64,000 nt of DNA from the NCBI RefSeq assembly GCF_016862455.1, contig NZ_BOMZ01000036.1, forward strand, positions 62,001-126,000. The letters run 5' to 3'. The notes below the pieces were generated by a model. It was given only the letters and a program-made list of their open reading frames with translations, was not told the DNA's origin and made no database searches. Shown here piece after piece: positions 24,574 to 32,302 of the stretch. Within the stretch, counting starts at the first letter, position 1. Every line of letters begins with the position of its first letter. Origin of the DNA: Actinoplanes utahensis (GTDB lineage: Bacteria; Actinomycetota; Actinomycetes; Mycobacteriales; Micromonosporaceae). Made by a program: the position numbers and the translations under genes.

Positions 24574-24864
24574 GTGCTCAAGCCGGAGGATCAGCAGACT
24601 TTCGCCAGTCTGATCGCCCAGCTCCAGATCGACGACCCCGCGTTCGGCAAGCGCACCGAGCGGCTCAACCGGCCACCGGCCAGGTGGGCGATCCTGGCGG
24701 TGGCACTGTGGGCGGTCGCCCCGATCTGCATCATCTTCGGCGGCTGGACCGGAGTGATCGAAGCCGTGCTGGCCGTCTGCTACGGCACCCACCTGCTGCG
24801 CAAACGGCAGCGATGGGCGGCGGCGGCGTCCTCCACCCCGGATCAGCCGTCCGCCGCCCTCTAA
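24574..24864 (+). CDS. DUF3040-like small membrane protein
   Basis: 96 residues. The opening KPEDQQTFASLIAQLQIDDPAF matches the DUF3040 entry helix (LSE-E-R-L--I---L---DP-F). A hydrophobic region (about 36-67) holds two closely spaced membrane segments, followed by a basic RKRQRW turn. GTG start with AGGAG 8 bases upstream. Function unknown. The last codon overlaps the 3' end of purC, which is convergent. Confidence 0.75.
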   Translation: MLKPEDQQTFASLIAQLQIDDPAFGKRTERLNRPPARWAILAVALWAVAPICIIFGGWTGVIEAVLAVCYGTHLLRKRQRWAAAASSTPDQPSAAL

Positions 24865-25697
24865 CGCCAGCGGTCGCCGGTGAGGCGCTCGTAGACCTCG
24901 ACGTAGCGGTTGCGGGTGGCCTCGACGACCTCATCCGGGATCTCCGGCCCCGGCGCCGTCCGGTCCCAGTCGGTGAGCTGACCGGACCAGTCCCGCAGGA
25001 ACTGCTTGTCCAGGTAACGCGGCACACTGCCCGGCTTCCACTCGTCGGCCCCCCAGAACCGTGACGAGTCCGGCGTGAGCACCTCGTCGCCGAGCTTCAG
25101 CACCCCGTTCGCGTACCCCAACTCGATCTTGGTGTCGGCGATGATGATCCCCTTGGCCGCCGCGATCTCCGACCCACGTCGATAGACCTCCAACGTGACC
25201 CGGCGCAGCTCCTCAGCGAGATCCTTCCCCACCCGCTCCACCGTCTGCTCGAAATCGAGCGGCTGGTCGTGCCCACCCCCGACCGGCTCCTTGGTGCTCG
25301 GCGTGAAGATCGGCTCCGGCAGCTTCGACGCCTCGACCAGGCCCTCCGGCAGGAGATTGCCGGAGATCGTCCGGTCCCGCTCGTAGTCCTTGAGCCCCGA
25401 GCCCGCCAGGTACCCCCGGGCGATGCACTCGACCATGACCATCTCGAGGCGCTCACAGCGGATCGCCCGCCCGGCGAACTCGGCCGGCACATCGGAAGCC
25501 GAGATCACATGGTTCGGGACGACCTCACTGAGCTGCTCGAACCACCAGAGCGACAGCTGCGTGAGAATCTTCCCCTTGTCCGGAATCGGCGTCGGCAGGA
25601 TGACGTCATAGATCGAGATCCGGTCCGAGGTGACCAGCACGAGGTCATCCCCATCCGCATAGACGTCCCGAACCTTGCCGGAGTGCAGAAGCTCCAC
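24861..25697 (-). CDS. purC: SAICAR synthase (phosphoribosylaminoimidazole-succinocarboxamide synthase)
   Basis: 278 residues from GTG 25697 (GAGGGG 5 bases upstream); a longer frame to 25736 lacks a ribosome binding site. Signature segments: GKVRDVY, SDRISIYDVILPTPIPDKG, MVMVECIARGYLAGSG, IIIADTKIELGYANG and EVLTPDSSRFWGADEW. It joins CAIR and aspartate with ATP in de novo purine synthesis, in the cytosol. No other pur gene is in the window, so it stands alone here. Confidence 0.96.
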   Translation of the reverse strand: MELLHSGKVRDVYADGDDLVLVTSDRISIYDVILPTPIPDKGKILTQLSLWWFEQLSEVVPNHVISASDVPAEFAGRAIRCERLEMVMVECIARGYLAGSGLKDYERDRTISGNLLPEGLVEASKLPEPIFTPSTKEPVGGGHDQPLDFEQTVERVGKDLAEELRRVTLEVYRRGSEIAAAKGIIIADTKIELGYANGVLKLGDEVLTPDSSRFWGADEWKPGSVPRYLDKQFLRDWSGQLTDWDRTAPGPEIPDEVVEATRNRYVEVYERLTGDRWR

Positions 25698-25783
25698 GTG
25701 TTCCCCTCGAAGCTGGCGGGTGAGGTGCGCTCTCAACGCTATCGAATCGCCTGGTCCGGCCGCCTAGGAGGATCGCAGCCAGA

Positions 25784-26083
25784 TCATGCCGGATCGCCAT
25801 GCACGAGGCTGACTCTGGCTTGGCCGTACGCGTCTTCACCCATCACGCCGTCCCAACCTATCGACGATGTCAGCGGCCATACCTCTTCAACGACTGCCTG
25901 CAGTTCGGCTGCATCAACACCCGGCAGATCATCGGGGCCAAGGGTCTCCAGTTCGGTGAGGACGAATCCCACATAGTCCTGATCGCTCGTTTCAAAACAT
26001 GCAGCCATCGCCCGGGGCACACGCAGGCGGATGAGGCGCAACGCATCACGAAGCGCTTCTCGGTCGCCCTGCCGCTCACTCAT
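25784..26083 (-). CDS. Small acidic protein of unknown function
   Basis: 99 residues, mostly helical and acidic: MSERQGDREALRDALRLIRL, ETSDQDYVGFVLTELETLGP, AAELQAVVEEVWPLTSS. GGAGAGG precedes the ATG. It is divergent from the two-nuclease operon with only about 90 bases between, and shares the lower GC and freer codon use of that islet. A role as immunity or control protein for the nucleases is only a positional guess. Confidence 0.6.
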   Translation of the reverse strand: MSERQGDREALRDALRLIRLRVPRAMAACFETSDQDYVGFVLTELETLGPDDLPGVDAAELQAVVEEVWPLTSSIGWDGVMGEDAYGQARVSLVHGDPA

Positions 26084-26149
26084 CAATGCCTCTCCTATCC
26101 GCAGGCACCATATGGCTTTACATGCCGCTAGTACAGCGCTCGGTAGCGT

Positions 26150-26168
26150 CCCGCCGAAACGCGGGGAG
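26150..26168 (+). promoter_or_regulatory. Hairpin covering the ribosome binding site of the nuclease operon
   Basis: CCCGC (26150-26154) and GCGGG (26161-26165) can pair, and the right arm overlaps GGGGAG (26163-26168), the ribosome binding site of the gene at 26177. A -10-like TAGCGT lies at 26144-26149. Confidence 0.4.
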
Positions 26169-26176
26169 CAAGTTCG

Positions 26177-26956
26177 ATGGGTGTTCGTGATCGCACGCCA
26201 TGGCTGAACGACGAGTACTGGATCGTGGGCGACCTGTGGCAACGCCGAGGTCGATCTGTCCGAGCCAACGATGCGGAAGTCGTCGAAATCGCGCATCTGC
26301 TCGGGCGAAGTCCCGACTCCATCACATGGCGGGTGGGGAATTTCGCTAGTACGGATGAGCCTGGTCGAGGACCGAAGCCGATCACGGGTGAGCCCCTGGA
26401 GGGATGGAAGAAGCTGCGCGGAAATCGCGCGGCTCTGGCTCGCGCGGTGGCTCAAGCACGAGCCCGCATGGCCCTTCTAACCACAGATGCGGTGTCCCGC
26501 CCCGATGGTACGGGCGTTCGCATCATCGCACCCGAGATCCCTAGCGGGGAACCGATCACGGTCGTCACCCAAGCGGCGGCACGTCAGGCCGATCAGGCGG
26601 AGGCAGTCCTCCGCGAGCGGTTCCGCGCGTGGCGGGACCCGAAAGGGCAACGGCTTCGCGGGATCTCGATCAGTACGCCGAACTCGACGCTACGAGTTGA
26701 CCTGTACGACCCCGTAGCCAGCCTTCTGATCGAGGTGAAGGCGACGGCAGAGCGAGATCATCTTCGATTCGCTGTTGGTCAACTCTATGACTATCGACGC
26801 TATCTGGACTTCGCGGTAGATCTTGCGGTTCTTGTCCCTACTGAGCCCAGCGCCGATCTGATGGGCCTTCTCGACGCCGCAAATGTCGGTGCCATTTGGC
26901 AAGCCGGGCGATCGTTCGCCGACTCTGAAGGAGGCCGCTATGCCTACCGCAGCTGA
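26177..26956 (+). CDS. PD-(D/E)xK-like nuclease-family protein with N-terminal helical module
   Basis: 259 residues. Residues about 10-80 form a helical module: YWIVGDLWQRRGRS, EVVEIAHLLGRSPDSI, WRVGNFASTD and a GPKPITGEPLEGW turn. Residues about 140-225 resemble a PD-(D/E)xK core, with RVDLYDP (D175), LLIEVKA (E186-x-K188), then GQLYDYRRYLDF, a helix with the Q/Y spacing seen in such nucleases. GGGGAG lies 8 bases before the ATG. It overlaps the HNH gene by 17 bases. Codon use is less GC-biased than in the neighbours, a sign of transfer. The nuclease call is motif-level; a defence role is inference. Confidence 0.65.
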   Translation: MGVRDRTPWLNDEYWIVGDLWQRRGRSVRANDAEVVEIAHLLGRSPDSITWRVGNFASTDEPGRGPKPITGEPLEGWKKLRGNRAALARAVAQARARMALLTTDAVSRPDGTGVRIIAPEIPSGEPITVVTQAAARQADQAEAVLRERFRAWRDPKGQRLRGISISTPNSTLRVDLYDPVASLLIEVKATAERDHLRFAVGQLYDYRRYLDFAVDLAVLVPTEPSADLMGLLDAANVGAIWQAGRSFADSEGGRYAYRS

Positions 26957-27923
26957 CTATCTTGCGATCACTCCGTCGGCTGCGCGCGAGCAATGGCGTT
27001 CGATCACCGAGCGCTCCGATACTGAAGGTCGTCGTCGCCAGGTCGACTTCGTACCGGCAGAAACGCTGGTATGCCTCGCCGCGAGTCTGGTAGTCGATCA
27101 TCGACGTTACGGGGGCAACACATCGCACAAGGCTGAAGAGCCGGTGCCAACTCTGGCCAAGCTCTTCAAACGCCCCAACAGCAGCGTGCTGGCGAAAATG
27201 GCGAATCTGGATGGAAGCCGGTCGAACGGCGCCCGCTACGAGACGGAGGTCGCCGCTCGCCTTCTGAACGACGAGGACGAGCTGGCCAACATCTATCGTC
27301 TCGTCATTCAGGCAGCGAGGGATGTCGGTATCACGGCAACGGCTCTGCCTGACTTCCTGTACTTGGAAGACGACGATGGCCCGGTGGCTTTCCTCGGCCA
27401 GGACGAACTCAGTACCGGCGACATCGCAGGCGCGGTACGCCAACGGCTCGCCGAAACTGTCGATCAACTGACCGAGCGGATGCTGACTGCGACTATTCGA
27501 GTGGGCCAGCACCGCTTCGCGCGGGGAGTCCTGCGCAACCACGGGCATCAGTGCGTCTTCTGCGGCCTGGCCGTAGCCTTCGACGGCCGCCGAACTCCGC
27601 GGTTGCTCCTTGCGTCGCACATCAAGCCATGGCGCGATTGTGACTCACGAGAGCGTCTGGATGTCACCAACGGTTTGACCGCATGTCCGACCCATGACGT
27701 GGCTTTCGATACTGGGCTGGTCATGGTCACTCCGGACCTGCGCATCCACGTGCGCCCCGATCTGGAACGTGCGATATCGACCAATCCCGGCGTGGGCGCC
27801 GCGTTCGGCCGTCCACCCCTTGCGGAACACCTTCTGTTGCCTGCCGACGCCCTCCCGCCCCACCCGAAGTACCTCGAGTGGCACCGAACACGGATCTACC
27901 GCGGCGATCCACATGGCCGCTGA
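26940..27923 (+). CDS. HNH endonuclease family protein
   Basis: 327 residues. The C-terminal HNH_2-type domain (about 195-265) shows CVFC (205-208), LLLASHIKPW (H227), DVTNGL (N244) and CPTHDVAFD (H252): the metal-binding and catalytic set of HNH nucleases linked to restriction systems. Residues about 35-105 carry a helical module (ETLVCLAASLVV, TLAKLFKRPNSSVLAKMANL, DGSRSNG) resembling that of the upstream protein. AAGGAGG lies before the ATG. Probably a modification-dependent or toxin-like nuclease working with its partner; target unknown. Confidence 0.85.
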   Translation: MPTAADYLAITPSAAREQWRSITERSDTEGRRRQVDFVPAETLVCLAASLVVDHRRYGGNTSHKAEEPVPTLAKLFKRPNSSVLAKMANLDGSRSNGARYETEVAARLLNDEDELANIYRLVIQAARDVGITATALPDFLYLEDDDGPVAFLGQDELSTGDIAGAVRQRLAETVDQLTERMLTATIRVGQHRFARGVLRNHGHQCVFCGLAVAFDGRRTPRLLLASHIKPWRDCDSRERLDVTNGLTACPTHDVAFDTGLVMVTPDLRIHVRPDLERAISTNPGVGAAFGRPPLAEHLLLPADALPPHPKYLEWHRTRIYRGDPHGR

Positions 27924-27938
27924 CCGCTGAAGACGACG

Positions 27939-27970
27939 ACGCCGCCCAGCCGGATTCGGCTGGGCGGCGT
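27939..27970. terminator. Bidirectional terminator between HNH gene and MFS gene
   Basis: ACGCCGCCCAGCCG and CGGCTGGGCGGCGT form a 14-bp perfect stem with a GATT loop and a short T run. It sits between convergent genes. Confidence 0.9.
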
Positions 27971-27975
27971 TTGAG

Positions 27976-29223
27976 TCAGGCTGGCTGTTCGGCGGGGCGG
28001 TTGAGGAGGAAGGACAGGTTGAGGGAGCGATTCTTCAGGCGGGCCAGGGCGATTCCGCCGATCACCGCGGCGATGGTGGTGACGGTGCCGGCGGTCAGCA
28101 GGGCGCCGCGGGCGCCGAGGGAGTCGCAGAGGTAGCCGATGGCCGGGGCGCCGACGATTCCGGACAGGGAGGAGACGATGCCGACGGTGGCGAGGACGCG
28201 GCCGCGCATGTCCTCGCGGGTGTCGAGTTGGATTCGGGTGGAGACGACGGTGTCGAAGATGACGGCGCCGGCGGCGATCGGGAGGATCAGGGCGGCGAAG
28301 CCGAGGATGTTCGGCATCAGGGCGGAGCAGAACTGCAGGGCGCTGATCACGAAACCGGTGCCGAGCAGGACTCGCAGGGTGGATTTGCCGGTGCCGGCGA
28401 GCAGGAGACCGCCGGCGACGGCGCCGACGGCGAACACCGTCGACAGCAGGCCGTAGGAGCCGGACGAGCCGCCGAGCGGGCCGGAGACCATGGCGGCCAT
28501 CGAGACCTGGTAGTTGCGGCCGAGGGAACCGAGCACGAAGGACAGTCCGAGGACGACCAGGATGATCGGCTGGCGCAGCAGGTAACGGAAGCCGGCCAGG
28601 ACGCCGCCTTCAGCGGGGGCGGCGGTGGCGAGGGTGCGCATGTCGCCAAGGCGCATGGCCAGCAAGGCGAAGATCACGGCGAGGTACGAGACCGCGTTGA
28701 TCAGGAAGAGCGCGGCGGGGCCGGTGACGCCGATCAGCACACCGCCGAGGGCCATGCCGCCGATCCGTCCGGCGGAGCTGAGCACCGAGCCGAGTGCCAG
28801 CGCCGAGGCGAGCACGTCGCGCGGCACCAGCGCGGATCCGAAGCGGCCGAGGACCGGGCCTTCGAAGGAACCGATCACGCCGGAGGCCAGCGCGACGCCG
28901 TAGATCAGCCAGTTGCCGCCTGCGGCGAGGGTGGTGGAGGCCACCAGGGCCAGCGCCAGCAGGGCCCGGAGTCCTTGGAAGGCGATCAGCATCGGGCGGG
29001 CCGGGAGCCGGTCGGCGAGGGCGCCGCCCCAGCTGCCGAGCAGCAGCACCGGCAGGGACTGCAGCATGACGACGGCGCCCATGGCGGTGGCCGAGCCGGT
29101 GGCGGACAGGATCAGCCAGTTCAGCGCCAGCACCTGCATCCACGTGCCACCGACTGAGATGAGGTCGGCGGCCGCCCACAGGCGGTAGTTGCGCTCTCGG
29201 AGCGGCGCGAACATCGGAGCCAA
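27976..29223 (-). CDS. MFS transporter, MFS_3/enterobactin-exporter-like
   Basis: About 415 residues and 12 membrane segments. APLRERNYRLWAAADLISVGGTWMQ is spread over the first helix, typical of the MFS_3/EntS group; GGALADRLPARP is motif A in the first cytoplasmic loop. These export siderophores, macrolides or other hydrophobic compounds. The start is uncertain: TTG 29223 has GGAGG 10 bases upstream, while ATG 29214 lacks good spacing. A hairpin with a short T run lies just upstream and could attenuate transcription. Confidence 0.9.
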   Translation of the reverse strand: MAPMFAPLRERNYRLWAAADLISVGGTWMQVLALNWLILSATGSATAMGAVVMLQSLPVLLLGSWGGALADRLPARPMLIAFQGLRALLALALVASTTLAAGGNWLIYGVALASGVIGSFEGPVLGRFGSALVPRDVLASALALGSVLSSAGRIGGMALGGVLIGVTGPAALFLINAVSYLAVIFALLAMRLGDMRTLATAAPAEGGVLAGFRYLLRQPIILVVLGLSFVLGSLGRNYQVSMAAMVSGPLGGSSGSYGLLSTVFAVGAVAGGLLLAGTGKSTLRVLLGTGFVISALQFCSALMPNILGFAALILPIAAGAVIFDTVVSTRIQLDTREDMRGRVLATVGIVSSLSGIVGAPAIGYLCDSLGARGALLTAGTVTTIAAVIGGIALARLKNRSLNLSFLLNRPAEQPA

Positions 29224-29247
29224 GGCGGCGGCACCTCCATGAGGAAA

Positions 29248-29270
29248 GTGGCGCCGTAGCTCGGCGCCAC
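29248..29270 (-). terminator. Hairpin upstream of the MFS gene, terminator or attenuator
   Basis: On the minus strand GTGGCGCC, GAGCTAC loop, GGCGCCAC, then TTTCCTC and the MFS ribosome binding site. A second inverted repeat, TATGCC-N7-GGCATA, lies at 29367-29385. The rest of the gap up to 29487 holds short minus-strand frames that might be leader peptides. Confidence 0.6.
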
Positions 29271-29487
29271 CTGCCTCTTCGGACCGCCTCCCGGTTCCGC
29301 TTCGCCGCTTTCGTCATGCGCACCTCAACCGCAACCAGTCGATGCGTCATGTACCTGACCTGCAACTATGCCGACCTCGGGCATACCCGATCGGCAACCG
29401 CGAACGCGACCGAGCCGCAGGCGGAAGCCTCGCGCCGCAAGCGGACTCGCGGCGCAGGTGCAGACCGTCCGGGCCGTAGGCGGAGAG

Positions 29488-30633
29488 TTACACGGATGGC
29501 CCGTAGGTGGTGAGCACGCCGTCGGTGACCTGGTGGATGCGGCCGCCGGCGACGAGCAGGTCACCCGTGAAGGCCGGCCCCGCGACCGTGCCGTCCGTCG
29601 CGTTCAGCACCGGCCCACCCGGGTAGAGCAGCCCGCCGGCCAGCACCGGCTGCCGCCCGTCGGCTTTCTGCGCGACGGCCCAGACCCGTTTCCCGGTCCG
29701 CGCGTCGAGTGCTTCGATGTTCTTCCCGTTCACCCGGTAGACCCGGCGACCGTCGACGGCGATCAGCTCGTTCCCGGTTCCGGTCGCGGTCCAGCCGGAG
29801 GCGCCGTCCGTGACTCCCACCGCCGACAGGACGCCCGACTTGTCCGTCACGTAGAAGCGGGACGCGTCAGCCGCCCGCGCCGTCCATCCCGCTCGGCGTT
29901 CCCACCGTTGTCTCCCGTCGGTGATCGACAGGGCGAGGCTGGTTCCGGTGATGATCCCGCTCCCGTCGGTCGCCCGCGCCAGGATCGTTCCGTCCGCGGA
30001 GACTTCCGAGGTCAGCGCTTTGGCCCGGCTCCACAGCGCACGCCCGTCGCGGACCGCGTAGGCCGTGATGCCGTCTTCGTCCGACGGTGATCCGCCGGAC
30101 ACCACGATCACGTTCTTGTCCACGACGACGGAGTGCACCGGCCGGTCCAGCCTCTGTTTCCACCGGGGCAGGCCGGTTCGGGCGTCGAGGGCCAGCAGTG
30201 AGCCGTCCGGGTCGCTCTGTGAGTTGCAGTCGCCGCCGGCCACGATGACCAGGCCGTCGGCCACGGCCAGGCGGGGCGTCTCGGTGTCCGTCGGGTCGTC
30301 CCACCCGTACCGCCAGAGGGTTTTGCCGTTGTCCGCCGCTTGGGCGGAGACGCCGAGCTGATCGCTGACGTGGACCCGGCCGCCGGCGAGGACCGGTGCG
30401 GAGAAGCCGGTGCAGCTCTCGTTGGTGCGCAGGGTGGCCTGCCACTTCTGTGTGAGCCGCCGGACGCTACCGCCGTTGATCACGGTTTCTCGCGGGTTGT
30501 AGTGGCTGTCCTCGGCGTCGTAGCCGGGGTGGTCCCAGAGCGGCGCGACCGCCGCGACGGCCGGCGTGGGTGCCGCGGCGCAGGTCAGGGCGAGGGTCAG
30601 GAGCATTGCGGGGGTACGGCGTGAAGTGGGCAT
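29488..30633 (-). CDS. Secreted PQQ-like beta-propeller protein
   Basis: 381 residues. ATG 30633 has GAGGAGG 6 bases upstream; a longer frame exists but lacks this. Signal peptide at about 1-28 (RRTPAMLLTLALTCAAAPTPAVA). The rest is built of beta-propeller blades of the PQQ/outer-membrane BamB type: repeated GxxxALDARTGxxxW patterns such as SLLALDARTGLPRW, NIEALDARTGKRVW and DGRQRWERR. Blades probably form a binding scaffold; no PQQ-dehydrogenase catalytic residues are evident. Extracellular or surface role inferred. Confidence 0.85.
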   Translation of the reverse strand: MPTSRRTPAMLLTLALTCAAAPTPAVAAVAPLWDHPGYDAEDSHYNPRETVINGGSVRRLTQKWQATLRTNESCTGFSAPVLAGGRVHVSDQLGVSAQAADNGKTLWRYGWDDPTDTETPRLAVADGLVIVAGGDCNSQSDPDGSLLALDARTGLPRWKQRLDRPVHSVVVDKNVIVVSGGSPSDEDGITAYAVRDGRALWSRAKALTSEVSADGTILARATDGSGIITGTSLALSITDGRQRWERRAGWTARAADASRFYVTDKSGVLSAVGVTDGASGWTATGTGNELIAVDGRRVYRVNGKNIEALDARTGKRVWAVAQKADGRQPVLAGGLLYPGGPVLNATDGTVAGPAFTGDLLVAGGRIHQVTDGVLTTYGPSV

Positions 30634-30696
30634 CGTGCGCCTCCTCGGAGAGTCAAGACGCACGTAACTTATGCGGATCAAACGCCCCAAAATGAC

Positions 30697-30732
30697 AGAA
30701 CGGCCCACCGAGTCATCCCGGTAGGCCGTTCT
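30697..30732 (-). terminator. Terminator of the LPMO-DUF305 operon
   Basis: AGAACGGCC and GGCCGTTCT pair, with an inner ACCG/CGGT; on the minus strand CATTTTGG follows. Confidence 0.75.
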
Positions 30733-30748
30733 GGGTCCGTGCGGTGGG

Positions 30749-31369
30749 TCAGCCCGCGAGCAGCTTGAGCATCTGCTGGACCTGGTCGGTGCGGGACTGC
30801 TTGACCCGCTCCGCGAAGGACTTCGCCAGATCGTTGCTTCCCTTGTCCAGCTCCAGCTGGGCGAACTCGACCGCGTTGTGCTGGTGCGCCAGGAAGAGGT
30901 TGAGGAAGGCCGTCTCGAACTGCGCCTTCGGGACCGTCGTCAGCGACGCGATCTCCTTCTCACCGGTGCTGGGCATGCCGCCGTGGTCGGCGTGCAGGCT
31001 GACCCGCTCGTCGAGGGTGGCGGGCTTACCCCATTCGGCGAGCCAGCCCTTCATCAGCTTGATCTCGTCGGCCTGGGTGACCTGCACGGCTTTGGCCAGC
31101 TCGGCGACCTGGGGCCGGGTGGCCCGCTTGGTCGCGGTCTGCGCCATCTGCTGTCCCTGTTCGAGGTTGTCGATCAGCATCTGAAGGAACATCACGTCCG
31201 TGTCGTTGAAGGTCGATCCGGCGGTGATGTCGGCGACGTTCTTGACGTTCGTGGTGGACACGGCCGTGGCGGCCGGGGCGGCGTCCTTGGAGACGTCGGT
31301 TCCGCACGCCCCGATCAGGAAGAACGGGACGGCCGCGACGACGAGGGCGGCTACGTGACGGCGCTTCAC
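30749..31369 (-). CDS. DUF305 lipoprotein
   Basis: 206 residues. Lipoprotein signal with lipobox LIGAC (Cys21), so anchored on the outer face of the membrane. DUF305 is a ferritin-like four-helix bundle; the two helical repeats are recognisable (DVMFLQMLIDNLEQGQQMA and FLNLFLAHQHNAVEFAQ), but the first HH pair typical of the family is DN, and the second is HQH. LHADHGGMPS between them is His/Met-rich. The GTG start overlaps the LPMO stop (GTGA), so the two are translationally coupled. At least one DUF305 protein (cyanobacterial CopM) binds copper; a copper role beside a copper enzyme is attractive inference. Confidence 0.9.
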   Translation of the reverse strand: MKRRHVAALVVAAVPFFLIGACGTDVSKDAAPAATAVSTTNVKNVADITAGSTFNDTDVMFLQMLIDNLEQGQQMAQTATKRATRPQVAELAKAVQVTQADEIKLMKGWLAEWGKPATLDERVSLHADHGGMPSTGEKEIASLTTVPKAQFETAFLNLFLAHQHNAVEFAQLELDKGSNDLAKSFAERVKQSRTDQVQQMLKLLAG

Positions 31370-32190
31370 AGCGGCAGCCAGAGGGCGAGCGTCCAGATGC
31401 CGGGTTCCCAGCTGCGGATCGAGGTGTGTGCCTGCCGGGTCTGGTAGGAGACGCCCTGGTAGGTCACCACGTCACCGACCTTGTACGCCACTCCCGGCGC
31501 CCACTCGCTTCCGGTGGCGGGGGCCGTGGTCGCCGGCGGCTTCGTGGCCGTCGCGGTCGCGGTCGGCGCCGTCGTCGGGGCGGTCGTCGGCGCGGTGGTG
31601 GGCGACGTGGTCGGAGCGGTCGTCGGCGCCGTCGTCGGGGCGGCCGTGGTCGGGGCCGTCGTCGGCGTGGTCGAGCCGGAACCACCGATGTTGACGTCCA
31701 CGCAGCTGTAGAAGGCGTTGACGGTGTCCCCGATGTTCCAGACCGCCAGGACCGTCTTCTTGCCCGAGAACTTGCTCAGGTCGACGGTGTGCGAGACGGA
31801 GGCCGCGGGAATGGCGTTGTTGTCGTTGAACGTGGCGACCGCGGTACCGTCCACGTAGTACACCCAAGTCGCGGTCCGGTGCCGGGCCGTCAGGACCCAG
31901 TTGAAGGTCGCCGACTTGCCGACGGAGGTGGCCGGCCAGTTCTTGGAGTTGTCGTTCAATTCCGGGAAGGCGGCGTTTCCACCATTGCATTGCTTCGACC
32001 CCTTCGGGGCCTCCACGCTCTGCGGCTCGAACTGGATGGCGCCACAGTTCGCGACGGAGCCCGCGGCGCAGAGCGCCTGGCGGCTCGGCGGCGAGGAGAC
32101 GTAGCCGTGTGCCAGGGCGGGCGACGCGACGACCAAAGACGATGCGACCATCCCGAGGGTAGCCAGCGGGTAGGCGATCTTCCTGCGCAT
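31366..32190 (-). CDS. AA10 lytic polysaccharide monooxygenase with carbohydrate-binding module
   Basis: 274 residues. Signal peptide ends SPALA|H28, so mature His1 opens HGYVSSPPSR. Histidine-brace partner H104 (TARHRTATW) and axial F160 (NAFYSCVDVN) are present, as in chitin- or cellulose-active AA10 enzymes. A Pro/Thr linker (about 171-224) leads to a small CBM5/12-like module (WAPGVAYKVGDVVTYQGVSY, W near the end). It oxidatively cleaves crystalline chitin or cellulose outside the cell using copper and a peroxide or oxygen co-substrate. Ribosome binding site GGAGAG. First gene of an operon with DUF305. Confidence 0.95.
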   Translation of the reverse strand: MRRKIAYPLATLGMVASSLVVASPALAHGYVSSPPSRQALCAAGSVANCGAIQFEPQSVEAPKGSKQCNGGNAAFPELNDNSKNWPATSVGKSATFNWVLTARHRTATWVYYVDGTAVATFNDNNAIPAASVSHTVDLSKFSGKKTVLAVWNIGDTVNAFYSCVDVNIGGSGSTTPTTAPTTAAPTTAPTTAPTTSPTTAPTTAPTTAPTATATATKPPATTAPATGSEWAPGVAYKVGDVVTYQGVSYQTRQAHTSIRSWEPGIWTLALWLPL

Positions 32191-32242
32191 GTCAGCTCTC
32201 CAGTGTTTCGACCTGGCTGTTACAGGGCGGAACATTAGGGAG

Positions 32243-32260
32243 GGCTTCCATAACGAAGCC
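32243..32260 (-). promoter_or_regulatory. Inverted repeat upstream of the LPMO operon
   Basis: GGCTTCCATAACGAAGCC, a perfect 6-bp inverted repeat with a 6-base spacer, 53 bases upstream of the LPMO start in its leader or promoter. Candidate operator; it does not match the DasR site I know. Confidence 0.4.
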
Positions 32261-32302
32261 TTAAAGAGACCGGAAGACGCCCATAAAAGTTGTTTCCGCT
32301 GG

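Noticed and set aside
28228..29157. 309-codon plus-strand frame opposite the MFS gene
   Set aside because: Antisense of a clear 12-TM transporter.
31570..31690. Tandem repeat locus in the LPMO gene
   Set aside because: It is simply the coding sequence of the Pro/Thr linker between catalytic and binding modules, common in such enzymes.
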